From NCBI GenBank assembly GCA_019155205.2, contig JAHNZQ020000172.1:2543082-2607081 (forward strand): DNA of 64,000 nt, read 5' to 3'. The DNA is from Gracilaria vermiculophylla. Taxonomy: Eukaryota; Rhodophyta; Florideophyceae; Gracilariales; Gracilariaceae. Below the pieces are notes generated by a model. It was not told where the DNA came from and searched no databases. It worked only from the letters and a program-made list of their open reading frames with translations. This document shows positions 49,978-60,812 of this stretch, in pieces. The number at the start of each line of letters is the position of its first letter. Positions within the stretch are counted from its first letter, which is position 1. Both the position numbers and the translations under genes were made by a program.

Positions 49978-51897
49978 TCCCGCGCCGCGCCTGCGCTGCT
50001 GGCCCGCGCCGCGCGCCCTCGCGGGCTGCGCCCATTGGGCGCGCCCATTCTGTTGGCGGGCGCTGAGCGTCGCAAACGCCGCAAGGAGCGGCGCTGATTG
50101 GCCACTTTCAGCGCACCGTGTTGTGCTCACGCTCTCTGGCTGTAAGCACAGCTCCGCTCACGCTCGGAGGCGCAGCTTGGCCAGGCAGAGCTGCGGGACG
50201 CGTAGCGCCTCTGTTCTTCCCTAGCCACCCGCAGTAGTTCTCGCCGCAGTCGCAGTGGCTCACCAGTTCCACGTCCAGTGTCTTTGGACAGAGCTTTGTC
50301 ATCAACGCGCAAGCCCACAAACTTACGCAGTTACCATGGGCGTGTGACGTGCCGCACGGCGATCTGTAACGGTTCCATCATTGAACGTCCAAGCCCACGC
50401 GCCCTAGACTCTCATCAGTTGTCACCAACAACGGCGAGTTTGTGATCAAGCGTTTTAGCTGCCCCTAACCGCTATTCTTCTTTTCGAGCAAAGAGAATGT
50501 CTCCCTGGTTGTCGGCCGTCCTGCAACGTGCTCACAGATCCTGTTGATCACGCGTTTGTGCATTCTGCCGAGCATCCACGCTGTAGTCCGCTATTGAAAA
50601 CGAGTTCGCAGAATCTCGCAAAACTTGTCAACAACCTCGTTCGTCGGCGCCAATCATGCGCCTGCTTTTGTCGCAATCGTGCATTGCAAAACATCTGCGC
50701 GTTGAGCACCATACACCGGTCTGCCTCCGCGACAATCCGTGTTCTGCTGCCTGCCCGTATTGTCTCCGCCTCATTTCGAAGCTCTGCAAGTTCTCTCGTA
50801 CATCATAACTGACTCGAGTTCTGTCTCGCGCTATATCTACACGATACATATAATGTCCATTGCTGACGCGGCCCCATTCTCCTGATACATACTGTGTCGT
50901 TCGCAAACAAATTATGTCTAGAGATGAACGCGTATTAGGATGCTACAGCACTTTAAACGGCACCCCCTTCCCCGCCTTCCCCACGGCGTACCCTTACATT
51001 CTCGAAGACCCCCTCTCATTTTTTTCCACACACATTTGTGTTTATGATTCAAGGTACACAATACAGAACGGGCGAAGGAAAGGGAGCAAAGCACAGTATT
51101 CTGCAAGTCTTGGCTTTTTGACTCAATCAACGAACGGTTTCTTCCATGAATTTAAAGTATCACTTCATACAGTATTGTTCATACAGAGAAGCAATTTAAC
51201 TTCCATTACGGGACAGCCGTCTCTGTGCTTGAGATGGATCATCCGCTTTCACCAAAAACTCCGAGGCATGCCTCAGTCGCTGTCATAGCAAGCCGCTTGC
51301 CTCATGAAACGGTCGCTTGCGTTGTTCAAACGTTACATCTCCATTCTGCCCCGGAGAGTGCACGCGTTTCCCAGCAATGTTCAAGAGCCAAACTTCTGAT
51401 CGTACAATGGCCCGCTCAGACAGTTTGCACCAGCAGCCGCACACATTATTGCTTGCCCTTACATCATCGGTCCGAACGCCCTGCTCTCAGCAAACCTTTT
51501 CATTCTACATTCAACAGCATCAAACCATTCGTGTACATGCACACATTTTGACCCTCTTTGAGCCATATTGATGTCTGAAAACACCGCAAGTCACAGCGGG
51601 GAACGCATTTGGAATGTATATGGCCCGGTACAACAAGCGAAGCCAGGGACACAACAACATTTCTATCTCAACCAGCGCTTCTGATTTCTCCCGCCTCCTA
51701 TCTTTGGCCATTTTCACACCTCAACTTGTCAGTTGGTCAATGACTACGTTCAAGCTAAGGTCATCGAATCCCGGTGGGCTCTGTTTGTCAACAAGCGTGT
51801 CGCGGCAGGGCGGGACCAGACCCTACGCCTGTCGCTGAGCTCTATCCTGTGAATAACTTCATTAACAATACTTCAAAACGACACACAAACGGAGAGA
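49978..51897. promoter_or_regulatory. Divergent 1.9-kb spacer between two unknown genes
   Basis: Head-to-head upstream region of the basic unknown (minus) and the poly-proline protein (plus). The left 150 bases are very GC-rich, the rest is even. Short frames at 50528-50812, 50860-51288 and 51225-51551 show no family resemblance. No RNA gene seen. Confidence 0.4.
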
Positions 51898-52169
51898 ATG
51901 TCTGCTGATGAGAGCGCATACAAGAGCGATGATAATCTCCCACAGGTGTTCAGACTGCGCAGCCAAGGCACCTTCCTTGCGAAAAGCTCTGATTTTACAC
52001 GTGACGCCGCGATTCTCCACACCACCGAGATTGAAGTCGACATTCAAGGAATGCACGACGGCCGTTTGGCGGGACGAGAGGGTTCCGCAGGAGTCGGGTT
52101 CGTTTCAGCAAAGACAAGACTGGATCGGATATTTCAAAAAGACTTTCAGACGAGAGGGTCGTCCTCTAA

Positions 52170-52202
<33 letters not shown>

Positions 52203-53439
52203 CCCCGCAGTTCAGTCGAAAGCCAAAGATTCGTCGAATTCTGAGTCAGGCAAGGAGAAAAGCACCCTTTTCACCGAAGCAGACCAATCTTCTGCTAGTA
52301 AGAAAACAGATGCGAATAGTAGCGGCGACAGACCCCCAACAAATATTGTTGCCCCGCCCCCCATCGAGGGCATGTACTTCCGTTCTCCGACGAGGCACGT
52401 AAAACTTATCAAGACCAGGCTTTCAGACCTGCCTGCAATTGTTCAAGATCAGGAACCTCAAATTCGCGGTGGAGTTGCTGTGTACAGGGTCTCTGACGAC
52501 GTGAACCGTGCAAAGTACGGTGCGATGGTCGAGATAAACGCAGTTGACTACGTTAATCGGCTAAAAGGCACCGTTCGTGATCTTCAGCGTCAATTGAGCG
52601 TAGTCCAGGGAATTTTGGAACAAGAGAGAGAGAAGGGGCGCCAGACGAACAAAAATTTGAGAGGCTCAATCCGTATGGGCACATTTATGGGAAGAAGGTC
52701 AAAGGATCCCGAGAACAGGTCCTCAGACAAGAAGCGCTCACTAAAGGGTAGGAATAGTTCCAATGCCAGTGCAACTACAAGCAATACATCTTCTGCAAGG
52801 GGCTCTCCTAATTCAAGCATATCTGAACACAAGATCCCCGGCGTCCGTGCAAGGCCAAACCCCCGTGCCGTTAACTTTCCGCGTGGGTTTGGATTTCATC
52901 CGGAACGGTTCAGAGATTCCAAACCACAGCGAGCAGAACAACTCGACAACACAATAGTTCCAACCAAGACAGATGAAGATGTATTTATCAGGGAAGACTG
53001 CGCTGATTCGAACGATGAAACGGTTTCACATGCAGTCAAAGATAATTCAAAGAATGCCAATACGAGCGTTCCTGAAGACGCAAGTAAGATTATACTTCCT
53101 GGTGATGACGTCAATCAAACGCAATCCTCAGACCCCAATGCATCTACTGATTACACGAGAACCTTCCATCCAAGGAAACCGCTTCAACAAGATCGGAGTG
53201 CTGCGCCAATGCCGGTCGTCGAAGCTCGTAGAGCCAGACGGGGTAGAGCCGGTCGAACTAAGAGTTTCTCCGAAGTCCCCACTGATGAAGTTCGAAAGGA
53301 ATATTCTTACGATTTCCATCAAGAAAAGGTTTCAAGAGCGATGTCTATGCATCGTGAATCGAACGCTGAACCACCTCAGCCACCTCCTGCGTCAAAGAAA
53401 AGTAGAGGTGTACGTAGACTTTTTGGTCTCAAGTCCTGA
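51898..53439 (+). CDS. Poly-proline, Ser-rich protein of unknown function
   Basis: 513 residues from a clean ATG after an AT-rich leader. Twelve prolines in a row (about residues 91-102) could bind profilin, SH3 or WW domains. A folded-looking part (about 155-250) includes SPTRHVKLIKTRLSDLPAIV, IRGGVAVYRVSDDVNRAKYG and a short coiled coil (VDYVNRLKGTVRDLQRQLSV, then VQGILEQEREK). The remainder is Ser/Asn/Asp-rich and probably disordered, with basic patches including EARRARRGRAGRTKSF, a likely phosphorylation site context. It ends KKSRGVRRLFGLKS, a basic amphipathic tail. No family is recognised. It converges with the ABC transporter gene (236 bases between stops). Confidence 0.68.
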
Positions 53440-53675
53440 TCTGTATGCAGTAAACGAAAATAAATTTTCGGCAAGAGGCTGTACATTGTGGGTTGTCATG
53501 AACAGATGTAACCAGGAGCAGAGTTATGGTCAACGCGATGATAAACATTTGTAGTGCGCCTTTTGAGAGTTCCAAATTTCTGAGCGCTAGCCCTCTTTTG
53601 GACTGACGGACTCAAAGAAACTCCTACTTCAGAAGACTAAAAACACTTCTTTGATCAGAAATATGTACAAGAGAT

Positions 53676-55745
53676 TTATAGTATCGCCGGCCTTTCGCCT
53701 TCCTTGCCGGGGATCTCGGGCACCAGCATTCGTCGGAGAAAGGAGTTCGGATTCCTCATAAGTGTTTCATAGGAGTCCAACTCGGCGACTCTCCCGTCTA
53801 CAAGTACAGCAACCCTGTCTGCCCGACGCAAAGAACTGGTTCGATGTGCGATAGTTAGAACGACCATGTTAAGGTCTGTTGCAGCGTTCGTTAAAGCCTC
53901 GCCCACGTAACGCTCAGATTCTGCGTCCAGTGCAGCACTGTGTTCGTCTAACACGAGTACCCGAGGCCGCCGTGCCAGGGCACGAGAAAGCGCAGTTCGA
54001 GCGCGCTGACCGCCAGACAGAGCTGATCCCCGTTCGCCCACTCTCGTATCATACTGCTGCGGAAGGGTCATGATCATGTCGTGGCTAGCAGCTGCCCTCG
54101 CTGCATCTTGCACCTCTTCCATACTTAATCTTTCCGGTAACGCATATCCGATGTTCTCCGCAACAGTACCGTCAAACAATACTGGCTCTTGAGAAACAAC
54201 TGCAATCTGGTTCCGAAGCCAGGAGGTGTCGAGATCTGCGATGGGAATATTCCCAAGTTGAACCTCTCCCGAGGTAGGTTCGTATAGACGCGAAAGCAAG
54301 GCGCCTAACGTACTCTTTCCAGACCCGCTCCCTCCAGCTATTGCAAGTATTTCTCCAGGGCGGATTTCAAGATCAACTCCTCTAAGAATCGCTGTGTCTG
54401 GATGAGTTGGATATGAAAAATGCACATTGTTAAAACGGACGGTGGCATCATATCCCGGTTGCAAACCGTTCATGTTTGATATAGCTTTCTGTGGGGACGG
54501 TTGATCAAAACTATCTTCAGGAAGGCTCTGATCCGCAATAGTTGAAGATTTACCTTCCGGTGCTCGGTCGAGGATTTCAAATATACGGTAACCAGCACCG
54601 AGGGCCCGCAAGAGCTGACCATATGATGTGCCCATCGCTGAAACAGAAACTCCAAGGTTGACGGCGTATATAGCAAAAGACGTTAGGGTTCCAATGGTCA
54701 TCGGGTCAAGAGGGTTGACAACCATTCGCCCTCCAAACCATAAAACACCCACGAGAGACATTTGAGCGGACAGCTGGACTGAACCTGCGTATAGTGCATC
54801 CGCCAATGCAACTTTCTTTGCAAGACCATACGTCTCATCTACTTGCTTTGCATATTTGTTAGACTCAAACCCTTCAGCACCGAACGTGCGGACCGTTCGA
54901 ATCGCGCTCGTACGTTCCGCTGCGACCTGTGTAGCGGCTGCGAGCGCGTCGACAAGCTGGCGAGATAGCTTCCGAGCAGTACGACCAAACAGGAAGGCAA
55001 AGCCCATAATTGGCGGGATGGAACAAATAGTTACAAGGGAAAGTTTTGGCGACAAATACAGAATGAACGACAGCGACGACGCCGTAGTCACCCCGTTTCT
55101 GAGAATTTTGGCCAAGTTTTGTGTTAGAGTTCTCGATACGAGCGGGACATCCGAGGACAGGCGATTGACCAGCTCGCCTGATTGGCGCCTGTCAAAGAAG
55201 GCAGTTTCTTGCCGCAACATGGAATGAAACAGTGAGATACGGAGCTGGCGAGAAATTCTGGAGCCAGCGAGAGACATGGCTGCTACTCGAGTGGCTGATG
55301 CAATTGCAGAGACAGTGAACACGCCCCCCATGGCAAGCACCAAGGTGTCTAGGTCTGTGGATCCCGAGCCGGTAACGGCATCCACAACTCTGCCCAGAGC
55401 GAACGGAAACAGCATCATCGACGACGCAGACACTAGCTGTGCCGATAAAGCAAAGCCGATCAATCCTTTCTCAGGACGAGCAAGGCTAAGTAGACGTCTT
55501 ATATGCAGGCGATGTTCATCATTATCTGACGGTGTTGAAGATGCATCGACATCCTTTGTGGCGGAATAAACTAGTCTCTGAAGGCGGGATATAAGTGATA
55601 GTGGTTTCGAGGATGCTGTAGATGACAACCTGCGGATTTGATAGTTAGTCGGAAGCCGTAGATTAGAGTGCAAAATATTCGGTGAGGGCCGGTGCGATGA
55701 CTGAAGCACTAGTGCCGTCCGCAACGAAGAAACGAAGCGATGCAT
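53676..55745 (-). CDS. ABC half-transporter, mitochondrial ABCB8/ABCB10-like
   Basis: 689 residues from the first ATG at 55745. Residues 1-60 are Arg/Ser-rich without acids (MHRFVSSLRTALVLQSSHRP), a mitochondrial presequence. The type 1 ABC membrane domain (about 85-390) has about six helices and the coupling-loop signatures SRISRQLRISLFHSMLRQET and FFDRRQSGELVNRLSSDV. The ATPase domain has Walker A GGSGSGKS (about 470), the signature LSGGQRAR (about 576) and Walker B VLVLDEHSAALD, in which the usual Glu-Ala/Pro-Thr-Ser becomes Glu-His-Ser. It must dimerise to work. Human relatives sit in the mitochondrial inner membrane and are tied to haem and redox balance; the substrate here is unknown. 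Confidence 0.93.
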   Translation of the reverse strand: MHRFVSSLRTALVLQSSHRPSPNILHSNLRLPTNYQIRRLSSTASSKPLSLISRLQRLVYSATKDVDASSTPSDNDEHRLHIRRLLSLARPEKGLIGFALSAQLVSASSMMLFPFALGRVVDAVTGSGSTDLDTLVLAMGGVFTVSAIASATRVAAMSLAGSRISRQLRISLFHSMLRQETAFFDRRQSGELVNRLSSDVPLVSRTLTQNLAKILRNGVTTASSLSFILYLSPKLSLVTICSIPPIMGFAFLFGRTARKLSRQLVDALAAATQVAAERTSAIRTVRTFGAEGFESNKYAKQVDETYGLAKKVALADALYAGSVQLSAQMSLVGVLWFGGRMVVNPLDPMTIGTLTSFAIYAVNLGVSVSAMGTSYGQLLRALGAGYRIFEILDRAPEGKSSTIADQSLPEDSFDQPSPQKAISNMNGLQPGYDATVRFNNVHFSYPTHPDTAILRGVDLEIRPGEILAIAGGSGSGKSTLGALLSRLYEPTSGEVQLGNIPIADLDTSWLRNQIAVVSQEPVLFDGTVAENIGYALPERLSMEEVQDAARAAASHDMIMTLPQQYDTRVGERGSALSGGQRARTALSRALARRPRVLVLDEHSAALDAESERYVGEALTNAATDLNMVVLTIAHRTSSLRRADRVAVLVDGRVAELDSYETLMRNPNSFLRRMLVPEIPGKEGERPAIL

Positions 55746-56025
55746 TCCAAAATGAGAAGGGAGAGTCAGGAAACCCGTGACTCGCTGGAAACAAAGGCTT
55801 TGATGGCATCGATCCAAGTAGAACAGCGTCAACCTGGGACGAGGAAAAAGGAAATGGGATTTCTTGCATATGTTTACGATGCGGCGCTTATGTGATCAGA
55901 CCCCTGAACACGTGCGTGCCACAAAACAAAATTATGGGCCAATTCGGTGACAGGCAGCGAGGGCTGAGCAACTTTCCGCTGTAGTTCAGCAGCGAGCACA
56001 AGCTCGGGACGCGTTTCAGACAAAA

Positions 56026-57111
56026 CTATTCGTGGTCGCGTGTCTGTTGCGACCGTGCCTCGGCTCGCATCCGTCTCAGACGCCGCTCCGCCGCTCTCCT
56101 CTGCGATGGCGTCAGCGATTTGCCATCATCACCGGAGGGATCGAAGTTATCGGTAGCATACGGGTCAAGGTCGACATGCTCTCCTCCTTCCCTCGCTGCT
56201 TCAGAAAAGTCAAACGGCTTGCCCCACAGGTTGTCCTGATCCGAGTCGGCACCGTTCATTCTCCTTTCTCGCGCTCTTTCATTCTTTTCAATTCGTTCCA
56301 GCTGTTCCCTGTTTGTAAAGAAATCATTCGACGAGACGGCGTTTGGAGTTCTCTCCTCTAGAGGGTCTAAATAATCACTTTCTTTTGTCATCGTTTTAGA
56401 CCTTGTGTGGTTGATGGCTCGTTGCCTTTCTGTTTGATTTTGTTCCTTCGCCCGACGTGAACCACTGACCTGGGGCTGCATCGCCCGCCAATCCGTATTG
56501 CTTGAGCTGGATCGAGTTGCCCTTTCTGGGCGCTCGCGTCGTATAACGGGTAAAGGCGGATGTGGTGGGATTTCTGTCAACAACCTGGGTTTCAATCGTA
56601 GCTGAGGGTGCAAGTCATGTTGCTCATCATCCAATGCGATGGAAGTGAAGTCCATGGTTACGTCGCGTTCACGGTACACCTGGCGAAGATACGGTCCTTC
56701 CGGTCCTTCTAGTTCTGCCAGTACGATGCGCGCTTCGTTCCCAAGCGCACTGTCCATGTTTGTCGTGATAATGTGTGCAAAAGTATCTTTCGAAACCTTT
56801 GCGGCCCGTCGTTGCACAAACCACGTAGTTGCAACAACCGACCCCATAGCATAGGTGAGCCTGATTGCTCTAGACTTGATTCGGTTAATGGCTTGCCTGT
56901 AGATTGCCCACTGCGCGAAGACGAGAAACAGAGAATGTCCCAAGACTTTTTGCCTCTCCGCTACACCATATTCGTATGCCTTGCGTTCATCATCTGTGAT
57001 TTGGCGCTTCCGCATGTGAGTCATCTGAGCTCTTCGCAGACGGTCGAATAACTCCCTGAAGGCGGGCGCCACCACTGCTTCTGGAGGGTCGTATTTAGTT
57101 GGTTGATTCAT
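56026..57111 (-). CDS. Membrane protein with OCIA-like N-terminal domain (tentative)
   Basis: 361 residues. Residues about 35-140 contain ITDDERKAYEYGVAERQKVL and the two hydrophobic helices HSLFLVFAQWAIYRQ and LTYAMGSVVATTWFV. After them comes a stretch ending NMDSALGNEARIVLAE. The order of an acidic start, two helices and a closing Asn/Ser-x-LG motif recalls the OCIA domain of mitochondrial inner-membrane assembly factors, though the match is by pattern only. The C-terminal 200 residues are hydrophilic, with Arg-rich and Asp-rich stretches and no further membrane segment; it ends with a basic helix (RRAAERRLRRMRAEARSQQ). It lies in a same-strand row with the ABC transporter and the phosphatase. 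Confidence 0.6.
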   Translation of the reverse strand: MNQPTKYDPPEAVVAPAFRELFDRLRRAQMTHMRKRQITDDERKAYEYGVAERQKVLGHSLFLVFAQWAIYRQAINRIKSRAIRLTYAMGSVVATTWFVQRRAAKVSKDTFAHIITTNMDSALGNEARIVLAELEGPEGPYLRQVYRERDVTMDFTSIALDDEQHDLHPQLRLKPRLLTEIPPHPPLPVIRRERPERATRSSSSNTDWRAMQPQVSGSRRAKEQNQTERQRAINHTRSKTMTKESDYLDPLEERTPNAVSSNDFFTNREQLERIEKNERARERRMNGADSDQDNLWGKPFDFSEAAREGGEHVDLDPYATDNFDPSGDDGKSLTPSQRRAAERRLRRMRAEARSQQTRDHE

Positions 57112-57837
57112 GGTACGGATTCAGCTCGGCGCCTCGCACCGCGCGAGAGGAGCGCTCACTCGGCTCGAACGGAAGTGGTGAAGAGGCACAGCGCTCAGAG
57201 TAGGAAGGTTCGGTGCACCCGGACGGCTGTTAATAGTTTGCGCGTCTTGGACCGATCTCAAAAGCGATGGGCGCGATGGTGATTTTGCATCACCAATTTC
57301 TGAGAAACAGAGCGAACATCACTGGTGCTGATGTCAGGTTGCACAGGCGGGTCGGTTGGCGTGCCTCGGATCGCGGACAGTCTGCGGTACTTGGGCGGCA
57401 ATGACGACGCGCGATTCACGACGGAACGCAGAGTGCCAAATGTACGGGCTCGCGACGCCCAGTTTCACGTTGGCTTTGCGTGCACATTAAAATACAGACA
57501 CCGTCGCCGCGTGCTACTGTGCAAGTGGCCGAACACCCAGCTCGATGGCGGCAGCGGGAGGCAATCCGCGCCCTGCACAATTCTCAGTGCCCCGTTACCT
57601 GGTTCTCTTTTTCCAACTTGTAGATGCACCAACAGCGCCTTGTTTACGGGGGGTCGTTTGACGTGAAGGCTACACATTCGCGCCAACGTACACTCATCAA
57701 CTCATTTAGCTCAACGTCGGCTCATATTCAGTTAATGTGCATAACATTTCAGTTTCGCAGCTAAGAAAATGAATGCAGCCCAGTCTAGGTTCCGCGCAGG
57801 GGGTTACACTGCCACTGTAGCTGTGCGTGCAAGCGGT
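57112..57837. other. Spacer between OCIA-like and phosphatase genes
   Basis: 726 bases upstream of the OCIA-like gene and downstream of the phosphatase gene, both on the minus strand. No supported gene; a 113-codon plus frame at 57325-57666 has no recognisable family. Confidence 0.4.
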
Positions 57838-58917
57838 TTACGAGTATTTGGCAGCCAGTGCTTCGAAATCAGCTACGTCATCGGCAGAGCCCATGTACAC
57901 AGGCACTCTCTGGTGAATTGAAGACGGTACTATATCTAGAATGGGTTCCTTTCCGGTGGTAGCCTTGCCACCGGCTTGCTCCATCAAGAACGCCATGGGT
58001 GCGGCCTCGTACAGAAGACGAAGCTTTCCGGTAGGCGACTTGTTATCTGCGGGATAGATAAAAACGCCCCCGTAGAAGAGCGTGCGATGCACGTCTGCCA
58101 CCATAGAGCCAATGTATCGCAAAGAATAGCTAGACTTGCCCTCCTCAGGATACTTGAGACTCTGCACGTACTCAGAAGTGGGCTTGTCCCAGTTCTTCGC
58201 ATTGCCCTCATTGACAGAGTAAATCTTTCCGCGTGCGGGAATCTTAATGTCTGGATGTGTGAGCACGAACTCGCCGAGAGACGGGTCCAGAGTAAAGCCA
58301 TGAACGCCAGTTCCCACGGAAATGACGAGGTTTGTGGCCGACCCGTACATGGCATAACCAGCGGCGACCATTTCACGGCCAGGCTGCATTATACTCTTGG
58401 CAGCCGTATCGGTATCTACGATAGACTCTGGATCGTCCAGCTTGAAGATGCTGAAAATGGTTCCAATAGACACATTGGCGTCGATGTTAGAACTTCCATC
58501 CAATGGATCAAAGGCGATGGCGTACTTGCCCGTGGAACCGTCGATGCTGCTCTTCTGACAGACGATAGCAAGGTCATCCTCTTCGGAGACCATGACGCCA
58601 CACTTCTCCGAGCTGTTGATGTTGACCTTGAAGGTGTCGTTGGCGATGACATCAAGCTTCTTCTGGTCCTCACCCTGAACGTTCCCAGAGCCGGCTAGAC
58701 CGTACAGTTTCGCGATTCCGGCGCGGCGCACACAGGTCTCCGTGACCTTGCATGCGAGCTGGACGGCAGCCAGCAGCAACGTAAGGTCACCGGAGGCCTC
58801 ATGGTGCTTTCGCTGCCCCTGCAACACAAAGCGCGTGAGGGTGACGGAGTCAAGCCCCTCCAGGCCGGACGGGGGCTTGAGCCCCGCGTTGAGCTGCTCG
58901 TTGATCAACTGCTGCAT
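57838..58917 (-). CDS. FBP: Fructose-1,6-bisphosphatase, cytosolic type
   Basis: 359 residues from the ATG at 58917; an in-frame ATG at 59082 would add 55 Arg/Cys/Ser-rich residues that might act as a presequence, so the choice affects location. Starting at 58917 the protein opens with the family block SVTLTRFVLQGQRKHHEASG, GDLTLLLAAVQLACK and GLAGSGNVQGEDQKKLDVIA. The metal and phosphate site FDPLDGSSNIDANVSIGTIF (about 134-153) is intact, as are the late blocks RYIGSMVADVHRTLFYGGVF and KLRLLYEAAPMAFLMEQAGG. The redox-regulated cysteine loop of plastid enzymes is absent. This suggests the cytosolic enzyme of gluconeogenesis and sugar synthesis, which removes phosphate from carbon 1. Confidence 0.95.
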   Translation of the reverse strand: MQQLINEQLNAGLKPPSGLEGLDSVTLTRFVLQGQRKHHEASGDLTLLLAAVQLACKVTETCVRRAGIAKLYGLAGSGNVQGEDQKKLDVIANDTFKVNINSSEKCGVMVSEEDDLAIVCQKSSIDGSTGKYAIAFDPLDGSSNIDANVSIGTIFSIFKLDDPESIVDTDTAAKSIMQPGREMVAAGYAMYGSATNLVISVGTGVHGFTLDPSLGEFVLTHPDIKIPARGKIYSVNEGNAKNWDKPTSEYVQSLKYPEEGKSSYSLRYIGSMVADVHRTLFYGGVFIYPADNKSPTGKLRLLYEAAPMAFLMEQAGGKATTGKEPILDIVPSSIHQRVPVYMGSADDVADFEALAAKYS

Positions 58918-59696
58918 GACGGAGGAACGCGGGAAGGTGGGCGACGAACGCGGAAGAAGTCGCACTCGCTGAGAGGACGGACCGGCGGACGGAGAGCAGC
59001 GGTCTAAACGGCGCTTTTGCGCAGACGTGCGGCCAGCAGCCGTGGCGCAGGCGCAGTGCTGCGCAGCGCAGCGGCAGCGCATGGCGGGCGCCTACGCCCA
59101 AAACTGCGCTCGAAAACGAAAGTGTCGCACGCGCGTCGGATCTCAGCTGCCGTCCACTCGTTCCACTGATGCGCCAGCGAGAAGGTCGGCGGTGCGCGCG
59201 CACACTTGTCGCGCGCGCATTCATCGCTTCGTCACCTACCTCGTCGGCCCCTGCTTGGGCGCGAGGTGTCAGCAGCGGTGCGGAGAAACTGCTCGCTGTC
59301 CCCCATGAGGCTGGTGGCGGGACATCGCGCTACGCGCGGCTTTTCGCTCGCCGCCCCTTTTCTCGCTACGCTGCTTGGACTCGTCGTTCCGCTACTCATT
59401 TCACAGCAAATACTCGAGCGCAGCGCTTCCTGCAAGGGCAAGCCTTTACCTACGGCGCCAAGAATCGCAACCATGCAGTGCAAGCACTTTGACACTTGTT
59501 ACCAAAAGCAGAAAACGCACCCAGTGATGCACAACGACAACATGGCTTTCTGTACAAAGGTCTGTCAATACATAATCTCCATACAAAGGCAGATATCACC
59601 TCAGTTTCATGCGCCCAGACCGCATTCAAAATAAACGCATCCCTTCTTGGGCCTACCTCAAGTCCGATGACAAGGCCACTTGAAAACTTAATAAAA
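58918..59696. promoter_or_regulatory. Upstream region of the phosphatase gene
   Basis: 779 bases between two minus-strand genes. It holds the phosphatase promoter, a GC-rich stretch around 59000-59280 including the optional N-terminal extension, and the 3' untranslated region of the second copine-like gene. No RNA gene or repeat seen. Confidence 0.4.
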
Positions 59697-60812
59697 CTAC
59701 TCGTTAGTGACTGCAAACCAGAGATCGATAGTCTCGTCGGTGATCTCCTTTTTCGCAAGCACGACCAACCCCGGAGCAGAGCCATCCTGACCAGACCACC
59801 ATTGTAACACTTTGCCCTCCTCCATAGCCAACAGCTGCTTCACAGAAATCTGCACGAAACCAACGAGCTTGGGGTCTATAGCGCTTCTCTTCTGGTAAAA
59901 CTCCAACCGCATCGGCTTGGAGTCTTCAGAGCCAAACAGGTCGGCAAACGTCGTGGTGGCCGTCTTGAACTCGCGGTTTGGACTCGCGTGGCTCTCGGAC
60001 CGATAAACCGGCGTCCACCTGGCCTTTTTCAGCGCACGGTTCAGAAGGAAGAATGTCTTAGCGCGCGGTTTCGCCGACTTGTCAAATTTGACGTTAATGT
60101 TGACAATGCGGTCCGCCCCCCGTTGGCGCTTCGTGTCGCCAGACAAAATGACCCAGGTGTCCTTCTTCTGATTAATAGACTCCATCTTCATGACCTTACA
60201 TTGACCGGGTGCAACCACAATATCCCAGACCGAGCACATAGCGTGACCCAGCGGGATAGCCTTCTTCATCGAGCCCTTTCCGTACACCTTGACAAGCAGC
60301 TCCTTGTCCATGTCCTGGTCGGGGAGAGCCGAGAACGAAAACTTGGAGACGAAACGCGGAAAATGACAGTTGGTGAGCGCCTCAGTGCGACCAATTTGTC
60401 GCCATTTGTCATGGGGCGTGTCGCGCATGTGCACCACGCAGAACGGATCGGTGTTCGAAAACAGGTCAATCTTGGGAAGAAACTGACACTCAATGGACAC
60501 TTCCATGGGCTCCGAGTATAGCGCATCGATGTAGTCGCGGGTGCTGTCCGAGCCTGCGCTGCCGCCGCCGAGAAACTCGACGACGAGCTGCACAGGCTTG
60601 GGGGTTTCCTCCTCCAGCACGGTACCGATGGGCGGGGGCTTGTGCTTCGGAAAGTCCTCCAGACGCGTGATGGTGCGCGTGACGGTGAGGTTGGAGGCGG
60701 CGGTCATGTCGGAGTCGACCGACATGTTGTCATCTTCCACAGACGGTACCGAGTCGAGCGTGTGCTGCGAGAAGGACTTTTGGATGATTTCGGAGACGGA
60801 AACGGACGACAT
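59697..60812 (-). CDS. Copine-like protein with tandem C2 domains, no vWA domain
   Basis: 371 residues from the ATG at 60812 (the frame is open upstream to 60977 but reads as leader). Residues 1-90 are acidic and Ser-rich. The first C2 domain (about 95-220) has LPKIDLFSNTDPFCVVHMRD and DKWRQIGRTEALTNCHFPRF, the order and wording of the copine C2A loops, including the Asp pair that can bind calcium. ELLVKVYGKGSMKKAIPLGH continues it. A second C2-like domain follows (about 225-370), with DRIVNINVKFDKSAKPRAKT and PMRLEFYQKRSAIDPKLVGF. The protein stops where copines begin the vWA domain. Copines move to membranes on calcium rise. A paralogue with poorer metal sites lies at 22364-23901. Confidence 0.72.
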   Translation of the reverse strand: MSSVSVSEIIQKSFSQHTLDSVPSVEDDNMSVDSDMTAASNLTVTRTITRLEDFPKHKPPPIGTVLEEETPKPVQLVVEFLGGGSAGSDSTRDYIDALYSEPMEVSIECQFLPKIDLFSNTDPFCVVHMRDTPHDKWRQIGRTEALTNCHFPRFVSKFSFSALPDQDMDKELLVKVYGKGSMKKAIPLGHAMCSVWDIVVAPGQCKVMKMESINQKKDTWVILSGDTKRQRGADRIVNINVKFDKSAKPRAKTFFLLNRALKKARWTPVYRSESHASPNREFKTATTTFADLFGSEDSKPMRLEFYQKRSAIDPKLVGFVQISVKQLLAMEEGKVLQWWSGQDGSAPGLVVLAKKEITDETIDLWFAVTNE

